Shown: positions 7,383 to 16,584, counted from the stretch's first letter. The stretch: DNA of 61,554 nt from Ruminococcaceae bacterium UBA5295 (GCA_002411365.1 DHSD01000001.1:1-61554), one strand, 5' to 3'. The notes: a model not told the origin generated them from the sequence alone. Numbers and translations: made by a program.

Positions 7383-8159
7383 ATGAGCTTTGTGAAATAT
7401 GAGCAAAAGGATTTTGTCGGCATTGTCACAATAGACCGTGAAAAAGCTCTGAATGCTCTTAATACCGAAGTTTTAAAAGACCTCGAAAATGTTATTGATG
7501 CTATTCCGCTTGATAGTACAAGGTGTGTCATTATCACTGGTGCTGGCAAAAAATCATTTGTTGCCGGTGCGGATATCGGTGAAATGAAGGACATGGCAAA
7601 AGAAGAAGGCAGCCAGTTTGGCGCGAGAGGAAATGCTGTTTTCCGCAAAATTGAAAAGTTCCCTGTGCCTGTAATTGCGGCCGTTAACGGCTATGCTCTC
7701 GGCGGCGGATGCGAACTTTCACTTTGTTGTGACATCCGCATTGCTTCAGAAAATGCAGTTTTTGGGCAGCCTGAAGCAGGGCTTGGCATTACACCGGGTT
7801 TTGGCGGCACACAGCGCCTTGCGCGCACAATCGGCGTAGGTAAGGCAAAAGAAATGATATATTCATGCGGTAAAGTACATGCCGATGAAGCTTTAAAGTT
7901 AGGCCTTGTAAATGCAGTTTATCCTTCTGATCAGCTTATGGATGAATGCATGAAACTTGCTGGTAAGATTTCAAGGAATGCCCCAATTGCTGTTCGCCAG
8001 TGCAAGAAGGCCATAAACCTTGGTTTGCAGATGGATATAGACTCAGCAGTTGCGTTGGAGCCTGAGCTTTTCGGAGCATGTTTTGGCACTAAAGACCAAA
8101 AGAACGCAATGACTGCTTTTTGTGAAAAACGTAAACCGGATCCATTTGTAAATAAATAA
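7383..8159 (+). CDS. crt: 3-hydroxybutyryl-CoA dehydratase (crotonase)
   Basis: A crotonase-fold protein of 258 residues, interconverting 3-hydroxybutyryl-CoA and crotonyl-CoA. The oxyanion-hole segments are present: KKSFVAGADIGEM (first loop) and NGYALGGGCELSL (second). The two catalytic glutamates are in GGGCELS and FGQPEAGLG. Length is normal for Crt. AAGGAGG precedes ATG 7383. It lies between thl and the CoA-transferase gene with short gaps (38 and 52 bases), consistent with one transcript. Confidence 0.95.
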   Translation: MSFVKYEQKDFVGIVTIDREKALNALNTEVLKDLENVIDAIPLDSTRCVIITGAGKKSFVAGADIGEMKDMAKEEGSQFGARGNAVFRKIEKFPVPVIAAVNGYALGGGCELSLCCDIRIASENAVFGQPEAGLGITPGFGGTQRLARTIGVGKAKEMIYSCGKVHADEALKLGLVNAVYPSDQLMDECMKLAGKISRNAPIAVRQCKKAINLGLQMDIDSAVALEPELFGACFGTKDQKNAMTAFCEKRKPDPFVNK

Positions 8160-8211
8160 TCGTTTATCCCTATCTGGTATAACATACTGCATAAAAAGGT
8201 GATATGCAAAA

Positions 8212-9534
8212 ATGAGTTGGAAAGATATCTACAGAGAAAGGCTTACTACGGCTGATGAAGCTGTAAAGCATATTAAATCAGGTGACCGTGTTGTCATAGG
8301 CCACGCTGCAGGCGAACCTACGGCTGTTATTAATGCTATGGTGCGCAATGCTGATCAGTATAAAGATGTTGAAACACTGCAAATGGTTTGCAAAGGCGAA
8401 GCACCATACTGCAGGCCTGAAATGAAAGAACATTTCCGTAATAACAGCTTGTTTGTTACGACGCACACTATGCAGCAGGCAGCTGCTGAAGACCGTTGCG
8501 ATGTAACACCTGTATACTTTTCTGAAGTACCGGATTTACTCAGGTATGATTTGCCGGTAGATGTAGCTTTGATACAAGTGTCTACTCCGGATAAGCACGG
8601 GTATTGCAGCTATGGTATATCTGTTGACTATACAAAACCGGCTGCTGAAGCTGCAAAAACTGTTATTGCAGAAGTAAACCCCAATATGCCGCGTACACTT
8701 GGTGACTGTTTCATACATGTAAGCGATATAGACTACATCGTTGAATCTGATGACCCAATTTTAGAGCTTCCGCCAGCGAAGCTCGGCGATGCTGAGTATG
8801 CAATTGGAAGAAATTGTGCTTCGCTTATACATGATGGTGATACACTTCAGCTTGGGATAGGCGCTATACCGGATGCTGTTCTGGTTTCCCTTAAAGATAA
8901 AAAAGACCTTGGCATACATTCAGAAATGGTGTCAGATGGTGTTGTAGATCTTGTTGAAGCCGGAGTTATTACGAATAAGCGTAAGAATTTTCTTCCTGGA
9001 AGAAGTGTGGTAACATTTCTGATGGGTACGCGCCGTCTTTATGATTATGTTGACGATAACCCGTCTGTTGCAATGTACCCTGTGGATTTTGTAAATGACC
9101 CTTATATTATTGCAAAAAATGATAACCTCATCTCGATTAATTCATGTGTTGAAGTAGATTTGCAAGGTCAGGTAGTTTCGACCACAGTCGGTCTCAGGCG
9201 TATAAGCGGTGTAGGTGGGCAAGTAGATTTTGTGCGCGGTGCAAACATGAGCAAAGGCGGTAAAACCATAATGGCAATTCAATCTACTGCCCGTAACGGC
9301 ACAGTGTCAAAAATCGTGCCGTTTGTAAACAAGGGTGCTTCAGTCACCACCTCAACTTATGATGTAAATTACGTTGTTACAGAATACGGTATTGCTAAGC
9401 TCAAAGGGCAAACACTCCGTAACAGGGCAAGAGCTCTTATCACTATTGCCCATCCTAAATTCCGTGATATGCTTGCGGAAGAATTTGAGCGCCGTTTCAG
9501 TGTTAAGTATACACCGCTTAAATATACACCGTAA
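8212..9534 (+). CDS. Butyryl-CoA:acetate / 4-hydroxybutyrate-type CoA-transferase
   Basis: Belongs to the 440-residue CoA-transferase family containing butyryl-CoA:acetate CoA-transferase (But) and 4-hydroxybutyrate CoA-transferase (AbfT). The nucleophilic glutamate is recognisable in IHSEMVSDG at residue 238, the same number as in AbfT. The glycine-rich segment RISGVGGQVDFVRGA lies in the C-terminal half. In this operon the simplest role is the last step: moving CoA from butyryl-CoA (or a longer acyl-CoA) to acetate, releasing butyrate or caproate and regenerating acetyl-CoA. But versus AbfT specificity cannot be read from motifs alone. AAGGTGAT lies about 10 bases before the ATG. Its position between crt and hbd is unusual. 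Confidence 0.88.
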   Translation: MSWKDIYRERLTTADEAVKHIKSGDRVVIGHAAGEPTAVINAMVRNADQYKDVETLQMVCKGEAPYCRPEMKEHFRNNSLFVTTHTMQQAAAEDRCDVTPVYFSEVPDLLRYDLPVDVALIQVSTPDKHGYCSYGISVDYTKPAAEAAKTVIAEVNPNMPRTLGDCFIHVSDIDYIVESDDPILELPPAKLGDAEYAIGRNCASLIHDGDTLQLGIGAIPDAVLVSLKDKKDLGIHSEMVSDGVVDLVEAGVITNKRKNFLPGRSVVTFLMGTRRLYDYVDDNPSVAMYPVDFVNDPYIIAKNDNLISINSCVEVDLQGQVVSTTVGLRRISGVGGQVDFVRGANMSKGGKTIMAIQSTARNGTVSKIVPFVNKGASVTTSTYDVNYVVTEYGIAKLKGQTLRNRARALITIAHPKFRDMLAEEFERRFSVKYTPLKYTP

Positions 9535-9620
9535 AAGCATTCATGCAAGCAGTTTGCAAAGTTAATTGGAACTGTTTAATTCGGGCTTTTAATTATTAAT
9601 TGAATTAGGAGGTATTTATT

Positions 9621-10463
9621 ATGATTGTTGGCGTTATTGGCGCAGGAACAATGGGTTCTGGTATTGCTCAGGCATTTGCGCAGACCGAAGACTATACTGT
9701 AAAGCTTTGCGATATCAATGAACAGCTTGCTGCCGGCGGTAAAGAAAAAATCAAGAAAGCTCTATACCGCCGTGTCTCCAAAGGCAAAATGGAACAATCA
9801 AAAGCCGATGCAATACTTGCAAAAATCACTACAGGTACAAAAGAAATAGCATCTGACTGTGATCTTGTTGTCGAGGCCGCACTCGAGAAAATGGATGTTA
9901 AGAAAAGTCTTTTCAAAGAACTGAATGGTATTTGCAAAAAGGACACTATATTTGCCACAAACACATCTTCACTTTCTATAACTGAAATCGGCAGCGGTGT
10001 AGGCCGCCCGGTATGCGGAATGCATTTCTTTAATCCTGCACCGGTTATGAAACTTATTGAAGTAACTGCTGGCATAAACACACCGCCTGAAACAGTTGAG
10101 AAAATAAAATCAATTTCTACTGAAATAGGCAAAACTCCTGTTGAAGTAAAAGAAGCTCCAGGTTTCGTTGTAAACAGGATACTTATTCCAATGATTAACG
10201 AAGCTATTGGCATTTATGCAGATGGAACTGCTTCCGCCGAAGATATAGACACTGCAATGAAACTCGGTGCAAACCACCCTATGGGGCCGCTTGCACTTGG
10301 TGATTTGATAGGCCTTGATATTGTTCTCGACATCATGGAAGTACTCCAAAGTGAAACCGGCGATCCGAAATACCGTCCTCATCCTCTACTCCGTAAAATG
10401 GTCCGCGGTGGCCGTCTTGGCAGGAAGAGCGGTAAGGGCTTCTATGATTATACAAAAAAGTAA
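9621..10463 (+). CDS. hbd: 3-hydroxybutyryl-CoA dehydrogenase
   Basis: At 280 residues this is a standard-length Hbd, reducing acetoacetyl-CoA to (S)-3-hydroxybutyryl-CoA with NAD(P)H. An N-terminal Rossmann fold starts IGAGTMGSGIAQAFAQ. The catalytic His is in GMHFFNPAPVMKLIE, followed by the paired Asn in FVVNRILIPMINEA. The C-terminal dimerisation domain contains KLGANHPMGPLAL. AGGAGGT precedes the ATG. It is the fourth gene of the operon, 86 bases after the CoA-transferase gene and 33 before bcd. Confidence 0.96.
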   Translation: MIVGVIGAGTMGSGIAQAFAQTEDYTVKLCDINEQLAAGGKEKIKKALYRRVSKGKMEQSKADAILAKITTGTKEIASDCDLVVEAALEKMDVKKSLFKELNGICKKDTIFATNTSSLSITEIGSGVGRPVCGMHFFNPAPVMKLIEVTAGINTPPETVEKIKSISTEIGKTPVEVKEAPGFVVNRILIPMINEAIGIYADGTASAEDIDTAMKLGANHPMGPLALGDLIGLDIVLDIMEVLQSETGDPKYRPHPLLRKMVRGGRLGRKSGKGFYDYTKK

Positions 10464-10496
10464 TTGCCCGTAACTGACAGATTTGGAGGAACGAGT

Positions 10497-11636
10497 ATGG
10501 ACTTCACACTAAGCAAAGAACAGCAGATGGCCCGCACCCTTTTCAGGGATTTTGCGGAAAAAGAAGTGAAACCTTACGCACAGGCAATCGACGAAGAAGA
10601 GCGCTTCCCTTCTGAAGCACTTGAAAAAATGCGTAAGTATAAATTCATGGGTATACCTTACCCTAAGAAGTACGGTGGCGCTGGCTGTGATACCCTGACA
10701 TATGAAATGTGCATCGAAGAGATAAGCAAAGTTTGTGCTACAACAGGCACGATGCTTTCTGCACACACTTCCCTCGGAACATGGCCGATAATTAAATACG
10801 GCACGCCGCAGCAGATTGAAAAATACGGCAAAAAGCTTTGCAGCGGTGAATACCTTGGTGCTTTTGCACTGACAGAACCAAACGCCGGAACAGACTCATC
10901 CGCACAGCAGACAAAGGCTGTGCTTGACGGTGACCATTATGTTTTAAACGGCAGTAAAATTTTTATCACAAACAGTGGATATGCAGATACCTATGTTATT
11001 TTTGCCATGACCAACAAGAGCCTTGGCAACCACGGAATTTCCGCTTTCATAGTTGAGAAAAATTTCCCGGGATTTTCTGTTGGTAAAAAAGAGAAGAAAA
11101 TGGGTATCCGCGGTTCTTCAACATGCGAGCTCATTATGAACAACTGCATTGTCCCGAAGGAAAACCTTTTGGGGCAGGAAGGCAGAGGTTTCGTAATCGC
11201 GATGTCTACGCTTGACAATGGCCGTATTGGCATTGCATCTCAGGCACTTGGCATTGCAGAAGGTGCCCTTGAAGAAACTATCAAATATGTAAAACAGAGA
11301 AAACAATTTGGCCGTCCGCTTTCCAAGTTCCAGAACACACAGTTCGAAATTGCGGATATGGCTACAAAAGTAAAAGCTGCTCAACTTCTTTTGTACCGTG
11401 CAGCTCTTGCTGAAGATTCCAAACCGAGATATTCAGAAGAAGCAGCAATGGCGAAACTCTACTGTGCCTCCACAGCTATGGATGTTACCACCCGGTGCTT
11501 GCAGCTTCACGGCGGCTATGGCTACACCAGAGAGTATCCGATTGAACGCATGATGCGTGATGCCAAGATTACGGAAATATATGAAGGCACCAGCGAAGTT
11601 CAGAAGATGGTAATTTCCAAATATGCCTTTAAATAA
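10497..11636 (+). CDS. bcd: Butyryl-CoA dehydrogenase
   Basis: A 379-residue acyl-CoA dehydrogenase that reduces crotonyl-CoA to butyryl-CoA. The family elements are in order: FALTEPNAGTDSS (FAD/substrate loop), FITNSGYAD, RKQFGRPLSKFQ, QLHGGYGYTREYP and the catalytic base Glu363 in EIYEGTSEVQ. The start is ATG 10497 (MDFTLSKEQQ), with GGAGG seven bases upstream; an in-frame upstream extension to 10464 has no ribosome site. It is directly followed by etfB and etfA, so the likely active form is the Bcd-Etf complex, which uses two NADH to reduce crotonyl-CoA and ferredoxin. Ferredoxin and its oxidising enzymes are not in the window. Confidence 0.96.
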   Translation: MDFTLSKEQQMARTLFRDFAEKEVKPYAQAIDEEERFPSEALEKMRKYKFMGIPYPKKYGGAGCDTLTYEMCIEEISKVCATTGTMLSAHTSLGTWPIIKYGTPQQIEKYGKKLCSGEYLGAFALTEPNAGTDSSAQQTKAVLDGDHYVLNGSKIFITNSGYADTYVIFAMTNKSLGNHGISAFIVEKNFPGFSVGKKEKKMGIRGSSTCELIMNNCIVPKENLLGQEGRGFVIAMSTLDNGRIGIASQALGIAEGALEETIKYVKQRKQFGRPLSKFQNTQFEIADMATKVKAAQLLLYRAALAEDSKPRYSEEAAMAKLYCASTAMDVTTRCLQLHGGYGYTREYPIERMMRDAKITEIYEGTSEVQKMVISKYAFK

Positions 11637-11662
11637 GGCAGAAACCTAAGGAGGGAAATTCG

Positions 11663-12448
11663 TTGAATATTGTCGTTTGCATCAAACAAGTTCCAAATAC
11701 GAATGAAGTTAGACTTGATCCTAAAACCGGTACGCTTATACGTGAAGGCGTTCCGAGCATTATAAACCCAGATGATAAAGCTGGCCTCGAGGCGGCACTC
11801 CGCCTTAAAGACGAACAGGGCGCACATGTCACTGCGCTTTCAATGGGTCCACCGCAGGCCGATACCGCACTGCGCGAAGCGCTTGCCATGGGTGCTGACG
11901 AAGCCATACTCGTTACAGACCGTGCATTTGGTGGCGCTGACACATGGGCAACAGCCCACACTCTTGCAGCCGCATTGAAAAAGATACCTTATGACCTGAT
12001 TATAACGGGCCGCCAGGCGATTGATGGCGATACTGCTCAGGTTGGACCACAAATTGCCGAAAACCTTAACATTTCAAACATCAGTTATGCAGAAGAAATT
12101 AAAGTTGAGGGCAATTACGTAACGGTAAAACGTCAGTTTGAAGATCGTTACCACATTGTTAAAGCAAAGATGCCATGCCTGATCACTGCACTCAGCGAAC
12201 TCAATGAGCCACGTTACATGACGCCGGGCGGCATTTTCGATGCTTACCGCGAGAAGGAAGTTAAAATCCTTACGCGCAAAGACCTTGATGTCAAAGATGA
12301 AGACATTGGCCTTAAAGGCTCCCCAACGCGCGTTATCAAAACGTTCACAAAGAGCCCGAAGGCTGCCGGTACTCTTGTCAACAACCTGAATCCGCAGGAA
12401 GCGGCCGAGTATATGATCGGTAAGCTCAAAGAGAAATTCATTATATAG
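11663..12448 (+). CDS. etfB: Electron transfer flavoprotein beta subunit
   Basis: EtfB, 261 residues, the small subunit of the Bcd-associated electron transfer flavoprotein. It begins MNIVVCIKQVPNTNEVRLD; the segment ADTWATAHTLAAAL with TGRQAIDGDTAQVGP is characteristic of the bifurcating subgroup, where EtfB holds an FAD in place of AMP. The start is TTG, preceded by AGGAGGG. It begins 26 bases after bcd and abuts etfA. The electron-bifurcating role is known for close relatives and inferred here from the gene set. Confidence 0.94.
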   Translation: MNIVVCIKQVPNTNEVRLDPKTGTLIREGVPSIINPDDKAGLEAALRLKDEQGAHVTALSMGPPQADTALREALAMGADEAILVTDRAFGGADTWATAHTLAAALKKIPYDLIITGRQAIDGDTAQVGPQIAENLNISNISYAEEIKVEGNYVTVKRQFEDRYHIVKAKMPCLITALSELNEPRYMTPGGIFDAYREKEVKILTRKDLDVKDEDIGLKGSPTRVIKTFTKSPKAAGTLVNNLNPQEAAEYMIGKLKEKFII

Positions 12449-12466
12449 TTGAAAGTGGTGAGCAAG

Positions 12467-13486
12467 ATGGATATTCAGGAATATAAAGGTGTTTACGTAT
12501 TTATTCAGCAGGTTGACAATAAAGTGGCCGGGGTATCCCATGAGCTGCTCGGCAAAGCGCGTGAGCTTGCCGGAAAGATGAACACGAAAGTAACAGCAGT
12601 GCTGCTTGGTTACAATATTTCAGGGCTGTGCAAGGATGTTGCGAGCTATGGCGCTGATAATGTCATTCTTGTCGATAACAAAGATCTTAAGCTTTATTCG
12701 ACGAAGCCTTATGCGTATGTTATATGCAAGGTAATCGAGAAATATAAGCCTGCTGTTCTGCTTTATGGCGCAACGGCTATTGGCCGTGACCTTGCACCGC
12801 GTGTGGCTGCGAGGATACGCACTGGCCTTACGGCTGACTGCACAAAACTCGATGTTGCCGATGATGGCACGAATAACCTGCAGATGACACGCCCTGCTTT
12901 CGGCGGCAACATTATGGCAACGATTATATGCCCAGACTACCGTCCACAGATGGCGACTGTCCGTCCAGGTGTAATGCAGAAAATAAAGCCGATTGAGAAT
13001 GCAAATGCACCAGTAGACAACTTTAAAGTTGACATTCCTTCTTCAGAGACAGATGTCCAGATTCTTGACATCGTCAAGAAAGAATCCCATAAGATGGACA
13101 TTCAGGATGCCAAGATTCTTGTTTCCGGTGGGCGCGGCATGGGCGGCCCGGAAAACTTCAAGATGCTTGAAAAATGTGCAGATGTACTCGGCGGTACAGT
13201 GAGCTCTTCAAGGGCTGCTGTTGATGCAGGCTGGGTCGACAAAGATATTCAGGTTGGCCAGACGGGTAAAACAGTTCGCCCGAACCTGTACCTTGCCTGT
13301 GGTATTTCCGGTGCTATTCAGCACCTTGCAGGCATGGAGGATTCTGATTTCATCATCGCAATTAATAAGGATGAAACTGCACCGATTTTCGATGCCGCAG
13401 ATTACGGAATTGTTGGCGATGCAACGAAAATCATTCCTATTTTTACAGAAGAGGTCAAAAAGGCTTTGGCAGACCGCAAGAAGTAA
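12467..13486 (+). CDS. etfA: Electron transfer flavoprotein alpha subunit
   Basis: EtfA, 339 residues, forming a heterodimer with EtfB. The N-terminal half is the ETF fold (VYVFIQQVDNKVAGVSHELLG). The C-terminal FAD-binding domain shows SGGRGMGGPENF, SSSRAAVDAGW, QVGQTGKTVRPNLYLA, GISGAIQHLAGM and NKDETAPIFDAADYG. Start placed at ATG 12467, with GTGGTGAG four bases before it; a TTG at 12449 directly abutting the etfB stop is in frame but has no ribosome site of its own. It is the last gene of the operon, followed 19 bases on by a strong terminator. Confidence 0.94.
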   Translation: MDIQEYKGVYVFIQQVDNKVAGVSHELLGKARELAGKMNTKVTAVLLGYNISGLCKDVASYGADNVILVDNKDLKLYSTKPYAYVICKVIEKYKPAVLLYGATAIGRDLAPRVAARIRTGLTADCTKLDVADDGTNNLQMTRPAFGGNIMATIICPDYRPQMATVRPGVMQKIKPIENANAPVDNFKVDIPSSETDVQILDIVKKESHKMDIQDAKILVSGGRGMGGPENFKMLEKCADVLGGTVSSSRAAVDAGWVDKDIQVGQTGKTVRPNLYLACGISGAIQHLAGMEDSDFIIAINKDETAPIFDAADYGIVGDATKIIPIFTEEVKKALADRKK

Positions 13487-13504
13487 TATTATATAGCTTT
13501 TAAA

Positions 13505-13544
13505 GAAAAAGCCGCTCTGAACATATGTTCAGGGTGGCTTTTTC
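13505..13544 (+). terminator. Terminator of the butyrate operon
   Basis: A long stem (AAAAAGCC, internal mismatches, CTGAAC / GTTCAG, GGCTTTTT) ends in a T-run just after etfA. It marks the 3' end of the thl-to-etfA transcript. Confidence 0.85.
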
Positions 13545-13603
13545 AGTTTGCTTCAGGTAGACTTTTTTCACGCAACGTGGTATTATTTTACTGATAACTT
13601 ATT

Positions 13604-13632
13604 TTGATAATGAATTTTTTATATATTATATG
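13604..13632 (+). promoter_or_regulatory. Candidate promoter of the kinase/vWA/PP2C island
   Basis: TTGATA (13604-13609) and TATATG (13627-13632) are spaced by 17 bases in an AT-rich stretch, about 57 bases before the kinase start. The terminator just upstream supports an independent promoter here. Confidence 0.45.
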
Positions 13633-13688
13633 GAAATGAAAGATGCAGCTGATTTGCATTTGTTGTATGTAAAGGAGTAATTCAGCTA

Positions 13689-14990
13689 ATGGAGTTTAAA
13701 AAGGGGCATAAAATTAAAGTAAAAGGATCAGACGAATTTCTAACCGTCATTGGAAAACTTGGAGAAGGTGGCCAGGGGATTGTTTACCGCGTTAAATACA
13801 ATGGCTGCGAATATGCCCTTAAATGGTTTTTCCAACAGTCGCTTAAAAACCCACAGGCTTTTTTGAAAAACCTGTGCCAAAATATTGCGGATGGCGCACC
13901 GGCCAGAAGTTTTCTATGGCCAATCCTTGTTACGGAACAGACAGAGGGTAGCTTCGGCTATTTAATGGCATTGCGCCCGCCTGAATATAAAAGCTTTACG
14001 GATATTCTGAATGCCAAAGTCCGCATTGTGAAACATTCTGCACGTGTGAATGCGGCGCTTATGATTGTAGAAAGCTTCCTTTCCCTGCACAGGCAGGGAA
14101 AATCATATCAGGACCTCAACGACGGCAACTTCTTTATAAATCCTGAAAACGGCGATGTGCTTATCTGCGACAATGACAATGTTGCACCTTACGGCGTAAA
14201 TCTTGGAATTGCAGGAAAATGCCGCTACATGGCACCTGAAGTTGTTATGGGCGAAAAACCGGGCATGCAGTCCGATTATTTTTCGCTTGCTGTCATCCTT
14301 TTTCTTTTACTTTTTCTTTCTCATCCGCTTGAGGGTGAAAAGGTTGTAAAAAGTGTCTGCCTTACAGATGAGCATGAAAAAAAGCATTATGGCAGCAATC
14401 CTGTTTTTATTTTTGACCCTAAAGACAATTCAAACAAACCTGTGAGGGGTGTACACAACAATGCTATTGACTTGTGGCCACTTTATCCGCAGTTTATTCA
14501 AGAAGCGTTCATACGCTCGTTCACAGATGGAATTAAATCAAATGAAAAACGTGTTTCTGACAGCGAATGGCTGCGCCTTTTTATACGCTTGCGCGATGAA
14601 ATAATCACATGCGGCTGCGGATGCGAGAATTTTGCATCTTCGGCGAAAGCTGGTGATTCCGATGAGCTGCATTGCCTTTCATGCGGCGCAAAAATGGTCA
14701 GACCTCTTCGCCTCAATGTTCAAAGATATTCTGTGGCGCTCTACCCGGGCAATCGGATTTATGCGTGCCATACTGTCGAAAGCAGCATGGATTTCAGGAC
14801 TGAGACGGGAAGAGTAGTGCGGAGCAAGAATCATCCCAATCTGTGGGGCATACGAAATCTTTCCGAAACAAGTTGGCAGGCAGAAATGCCCGATGGCAGC
14901 AAAAAAGTGGTTGCCCCAAATGCTGTGCTCCCGATTTTTAAAAATATTAAAGTTAGCTTTGGCAATGTCAGTGATGCCAAAATTGTTTAA
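13689..14990 (+). CDS. Atypical Ser/Thr protein kinase with zinc ribbon, TerY-P triad type
   Basis: A 433-residue soluble kinase. The glycine loop GEGGQG is at 25-30 and the ATP Lys at 45 (YALKWF). The catalytic loop is YQDLNDGN (Asp142, Asn147) rather than HRDLKPxN, and the DFG position reads CDNDN (Asp161). MAPE follows, closing the activation segment. Catalytic Lys and Asp remain, so it is probably active. After about residue 300 comes a four-Cys zinc ribbon (CGCGC, then CLSCG) and a small beta-rich C-terminal domain. No transmembrane segment or PASTA repeat, unlike PrkC. The next genes encode a vWA protein and a PP2C phosphatase, the set called the TerY-P triad. AAGGAG precedes the ATG. 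Confidence 0.85.
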   Translation: MEFKKGHKIKVKGSDEFLTVIGKLGEGGQGIVYRVKYNGCEYALKWFFQQSLKNPQAFLKNLCQNIADGAPARSFLWPILVTEQTEGSFGYLMALRPPEYKSFTDILNAKVRIVKHSARVNAALMIVESFLSLHRQGKSYQDLNDGNFFINPENGDVLICDNDNVAPYGVNLGIAGKCRYMAPEVVMGEKPGMQSDYFSLAVILFLLLFLSHPLEGEKVVKSVCLTDEHEKKHYGSNPVFIFDPKDNSNKPVRGVHNNAIDLWPLYPQFIQEAFIRSFTDGIKSNEKRVSDSEWLRLFIRLRDEIITCGCGCENFASSAKAGDSDELHCLSCGAKMVRPLRLNVQRYSVALYPGNRIYACHTVESSMDFRTETGRVVRSKNHPNLWGIRNLSETSWQAEMPDGSKKVVAPNAVLPIFKNIKVSFGNVSDAKIV

Positions 14991-15028
14991 AATCAATGCT
15001 GCTGCTGATTGAAAGGGAGAGTCTATCA

Positions 15029-15763
15029 ATGTCAAATCCGTTCGAAAATACAGAAGGAATTGCAAAACGCACAATGGTCTTGTTTTTTGTAGTAGATACT
15101 TCTGGAAGCATGGCGGGCAAAAAAATCGGTGCCGTCAATGATGCGATTTTTAATGTCCTGCCTGAGATACGCAAGATTTCCGAAGACAATGCAGATGCTG
15201 AAATCAAAATTGCCGCTATCACTTTTTCAAACGGCGCAAAATGGCTTTACGATGAGCCAAAGCCAGCAGATGAATTTAGCTGGCCCTACGTAAATGCTGA
15301 CGGCATGACTGACCTTGGCGAAGCGTACCGCATGCTTAACGAGAAGCTTTCGCGCAATGCTTTTATGAACGACGTGGAAGGGTCTTACGCACCTGCTATT
15401 TTTCTTATGACTGACGGCGAGCCGACGGATGACTATAAAAAAGAGCTGGACAGGCTCAATCAGAATAAGTGGTTCCGTGTAGCTATAAAAGTTGCAGTAG
15501 CCATAGGTGAAAAAGATGATGTAAACGACGAAGTGCTTACGGAATTTACAGGCACGCCTGAGGCCGTCCTCAGGGCGCATACGCCTGAAGCGCTTGCAAA
15601 AATGATTCGGCTTGTATCAGTTACGGCTTCAAAGATTGGCAGCCAGAGCAGCACGGTAGGCCAGGAAAGCCGCCAGAAAACATTTACAGAAGAGCTTAAT
15701 AAACAGCAGCAGGAATGGCAGCCTGTCAATTCTGCCGATGACGAAGATGAAGAGTGGAACTGA
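15029..15763 (+). CDS. TerY-like vWA domain protein
   Basis: A single von Willebrand factor A domain in a 244-residue cytosolic protein. The metal-ion-dependent adhesion site is complete: DTSGS at 23-27, the Thr of GMTDLGEA and the Asp of LMTDGEPTD. The tail is polar and acidic. It lacks a signal peptide or sortase motif, so it is an intracellular TerY-type adaptor rather than an adhesin. Start chosen at ATG 15029 (MSNPFENTEG), with GGGAG 10 bases upstream. It starts 38 bases after the kinase gene and its stop codon overlaps the next ATG by one base, showing tight coupling with the phosphatase. Confidence 0.88.
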   Translation: MSNPFENTEGIAKRTMVLFFVVDTSGSMAGKKIGAVNDAIFNVLPEIRKISEDNADAEIKIAAITFSNGAKWLYDEPKPADEFSWPYVNADGMTDLGEAYRMLNEKLSRNAFMNDVEGSYAPAIFLMTDGEPTDDYKKELDRLNQNKWFRVAIKVAVAIGEKDDVNDEVLTEFTGTPEAVLRAHTPEALAKMIRLVSVTASKIGSQSSTVGQESRQKTFTEELNKQQQEWQPVNSADDEDEEWN

Positions 15764-16584
15764 TGAATCCTTTAACGGGCTTCCATGTAACGGTGCGCGG
15801 CGCAAGCCACATACGCCATAATGCTGACTGCCAGGATTATTCGAAATCTGCCTGCTTTGGAAGTGCAGCAGCCGCTGCCGTAGCTGACGGCCACGGCGAT
15901 GTGCGTTATTTCCGCAGCGGAACAGGCGCACGCTTTGCGGTAGAGGCTGCGCTGAAATCAGTGCGGGAATTCGTAAAACGTGAAAATAGTGAAACGCTTA
16001 AAAATGCGGATGAAAAATTTGATCAGCTTAAGAAAAACATTATTTTAAACTGGAACCGCAAAGTCGTCCGCCATTATTCCTCACACCCATTTTCATCAGA
16101 AGAACTTGAGCCGCTTTCAGAAAGGCGCAGAAGCTTTCTTGAAGGTGGAAAGCTTATTGAATCTGCTTACGGCACAACGCTGATTGTATCCGCCGTGGGG
16201 GCGGACTACTGGTTCGGAATGCAGTTAGGCGATGGCGACTGTTTCGCTTTTAACAGAGATGGGACTGTTTCTTCAGTGCCGCGTGAAGACAGCCTTGTTG
16301 GCAATGTGACAACTTCGCTGTGTGAGTCTGACGCCTTTTACCATTTCCATCATATATACTGTGCCGGTTCTCCGGCGGCTGTAATTATGTCTACCGACGG
16401 CGTAAAAAATTCGTTTTCGTCGTTCAATTGCTACCGGGATTTTATGGAGAAAATCGTTTCTGAATTTTCCTCATCGCCATGCCAAACGACTAAAAAAAAC
16501 CTGATGGAATTCCTTTCGGAAATGACTGAGAAGGGCAGCGGTGATGATTTATCTGTTGCAGGTGTACTAAACTCAGCTTATTAA
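15763..16584 (+). CDS. PP2C-family protein phosphatase
   Basis: A 273-residue metal-dependent Ser/Thr phosphatase. Metal-binding and core motifs are present: VADGHGD (Asp42), the YGTTLIV strand, LGDGDCF, MSTDGVKNSF and SGDDLSVAGV, so activity is expected. No membrane segment. The start is the ATG whose first base is the last base of the vWA stop codon (TGATG), so the two are translationally coupled; an in-frame GTG nine bases earlier is possible. It would reverse the neighbouring kinase, acting on the kinase itself, the vWA protein or the Sel1 protein; this pairing is inferred from gene order. Confidence 0.9.
   Translation: MNPLTGFHVTVRGASHIRHNADCQDYSKSACFGSAAAAAVADGHGDVRYFRSGTGARFAVEAALKSVREFVKRENSETLKNADEKFDQLKKNIILNWNRKVVRHYSSHPFSSEELEPLSERRRSFLEGGKLIESAYGTTLIVSAVGADYWFGMQLGDGDCFAFNRDGTVSSVPREDSLVGNVTTSLCESDAFYHFHHIYCAGSPAAVIMSTDGVKNSFSSFNCYRDFMEKIVSEFSSSPCQTTKKNLMEFLSEMTEKGSGDDLSVAGVLNSAY

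Noticed and set aside
10464..10496. Upstream extension of bcd
   Set aside because: No ribosome site for it; GGAGG is placed for ATG 10497 and the family begins at MDFTLSKEQQ.
15227..15580. Antisense frame over the vWA gene
   Set aside because: No ribosome site and composition of a shadow frame; the MIDAS-containing frame is the gene.
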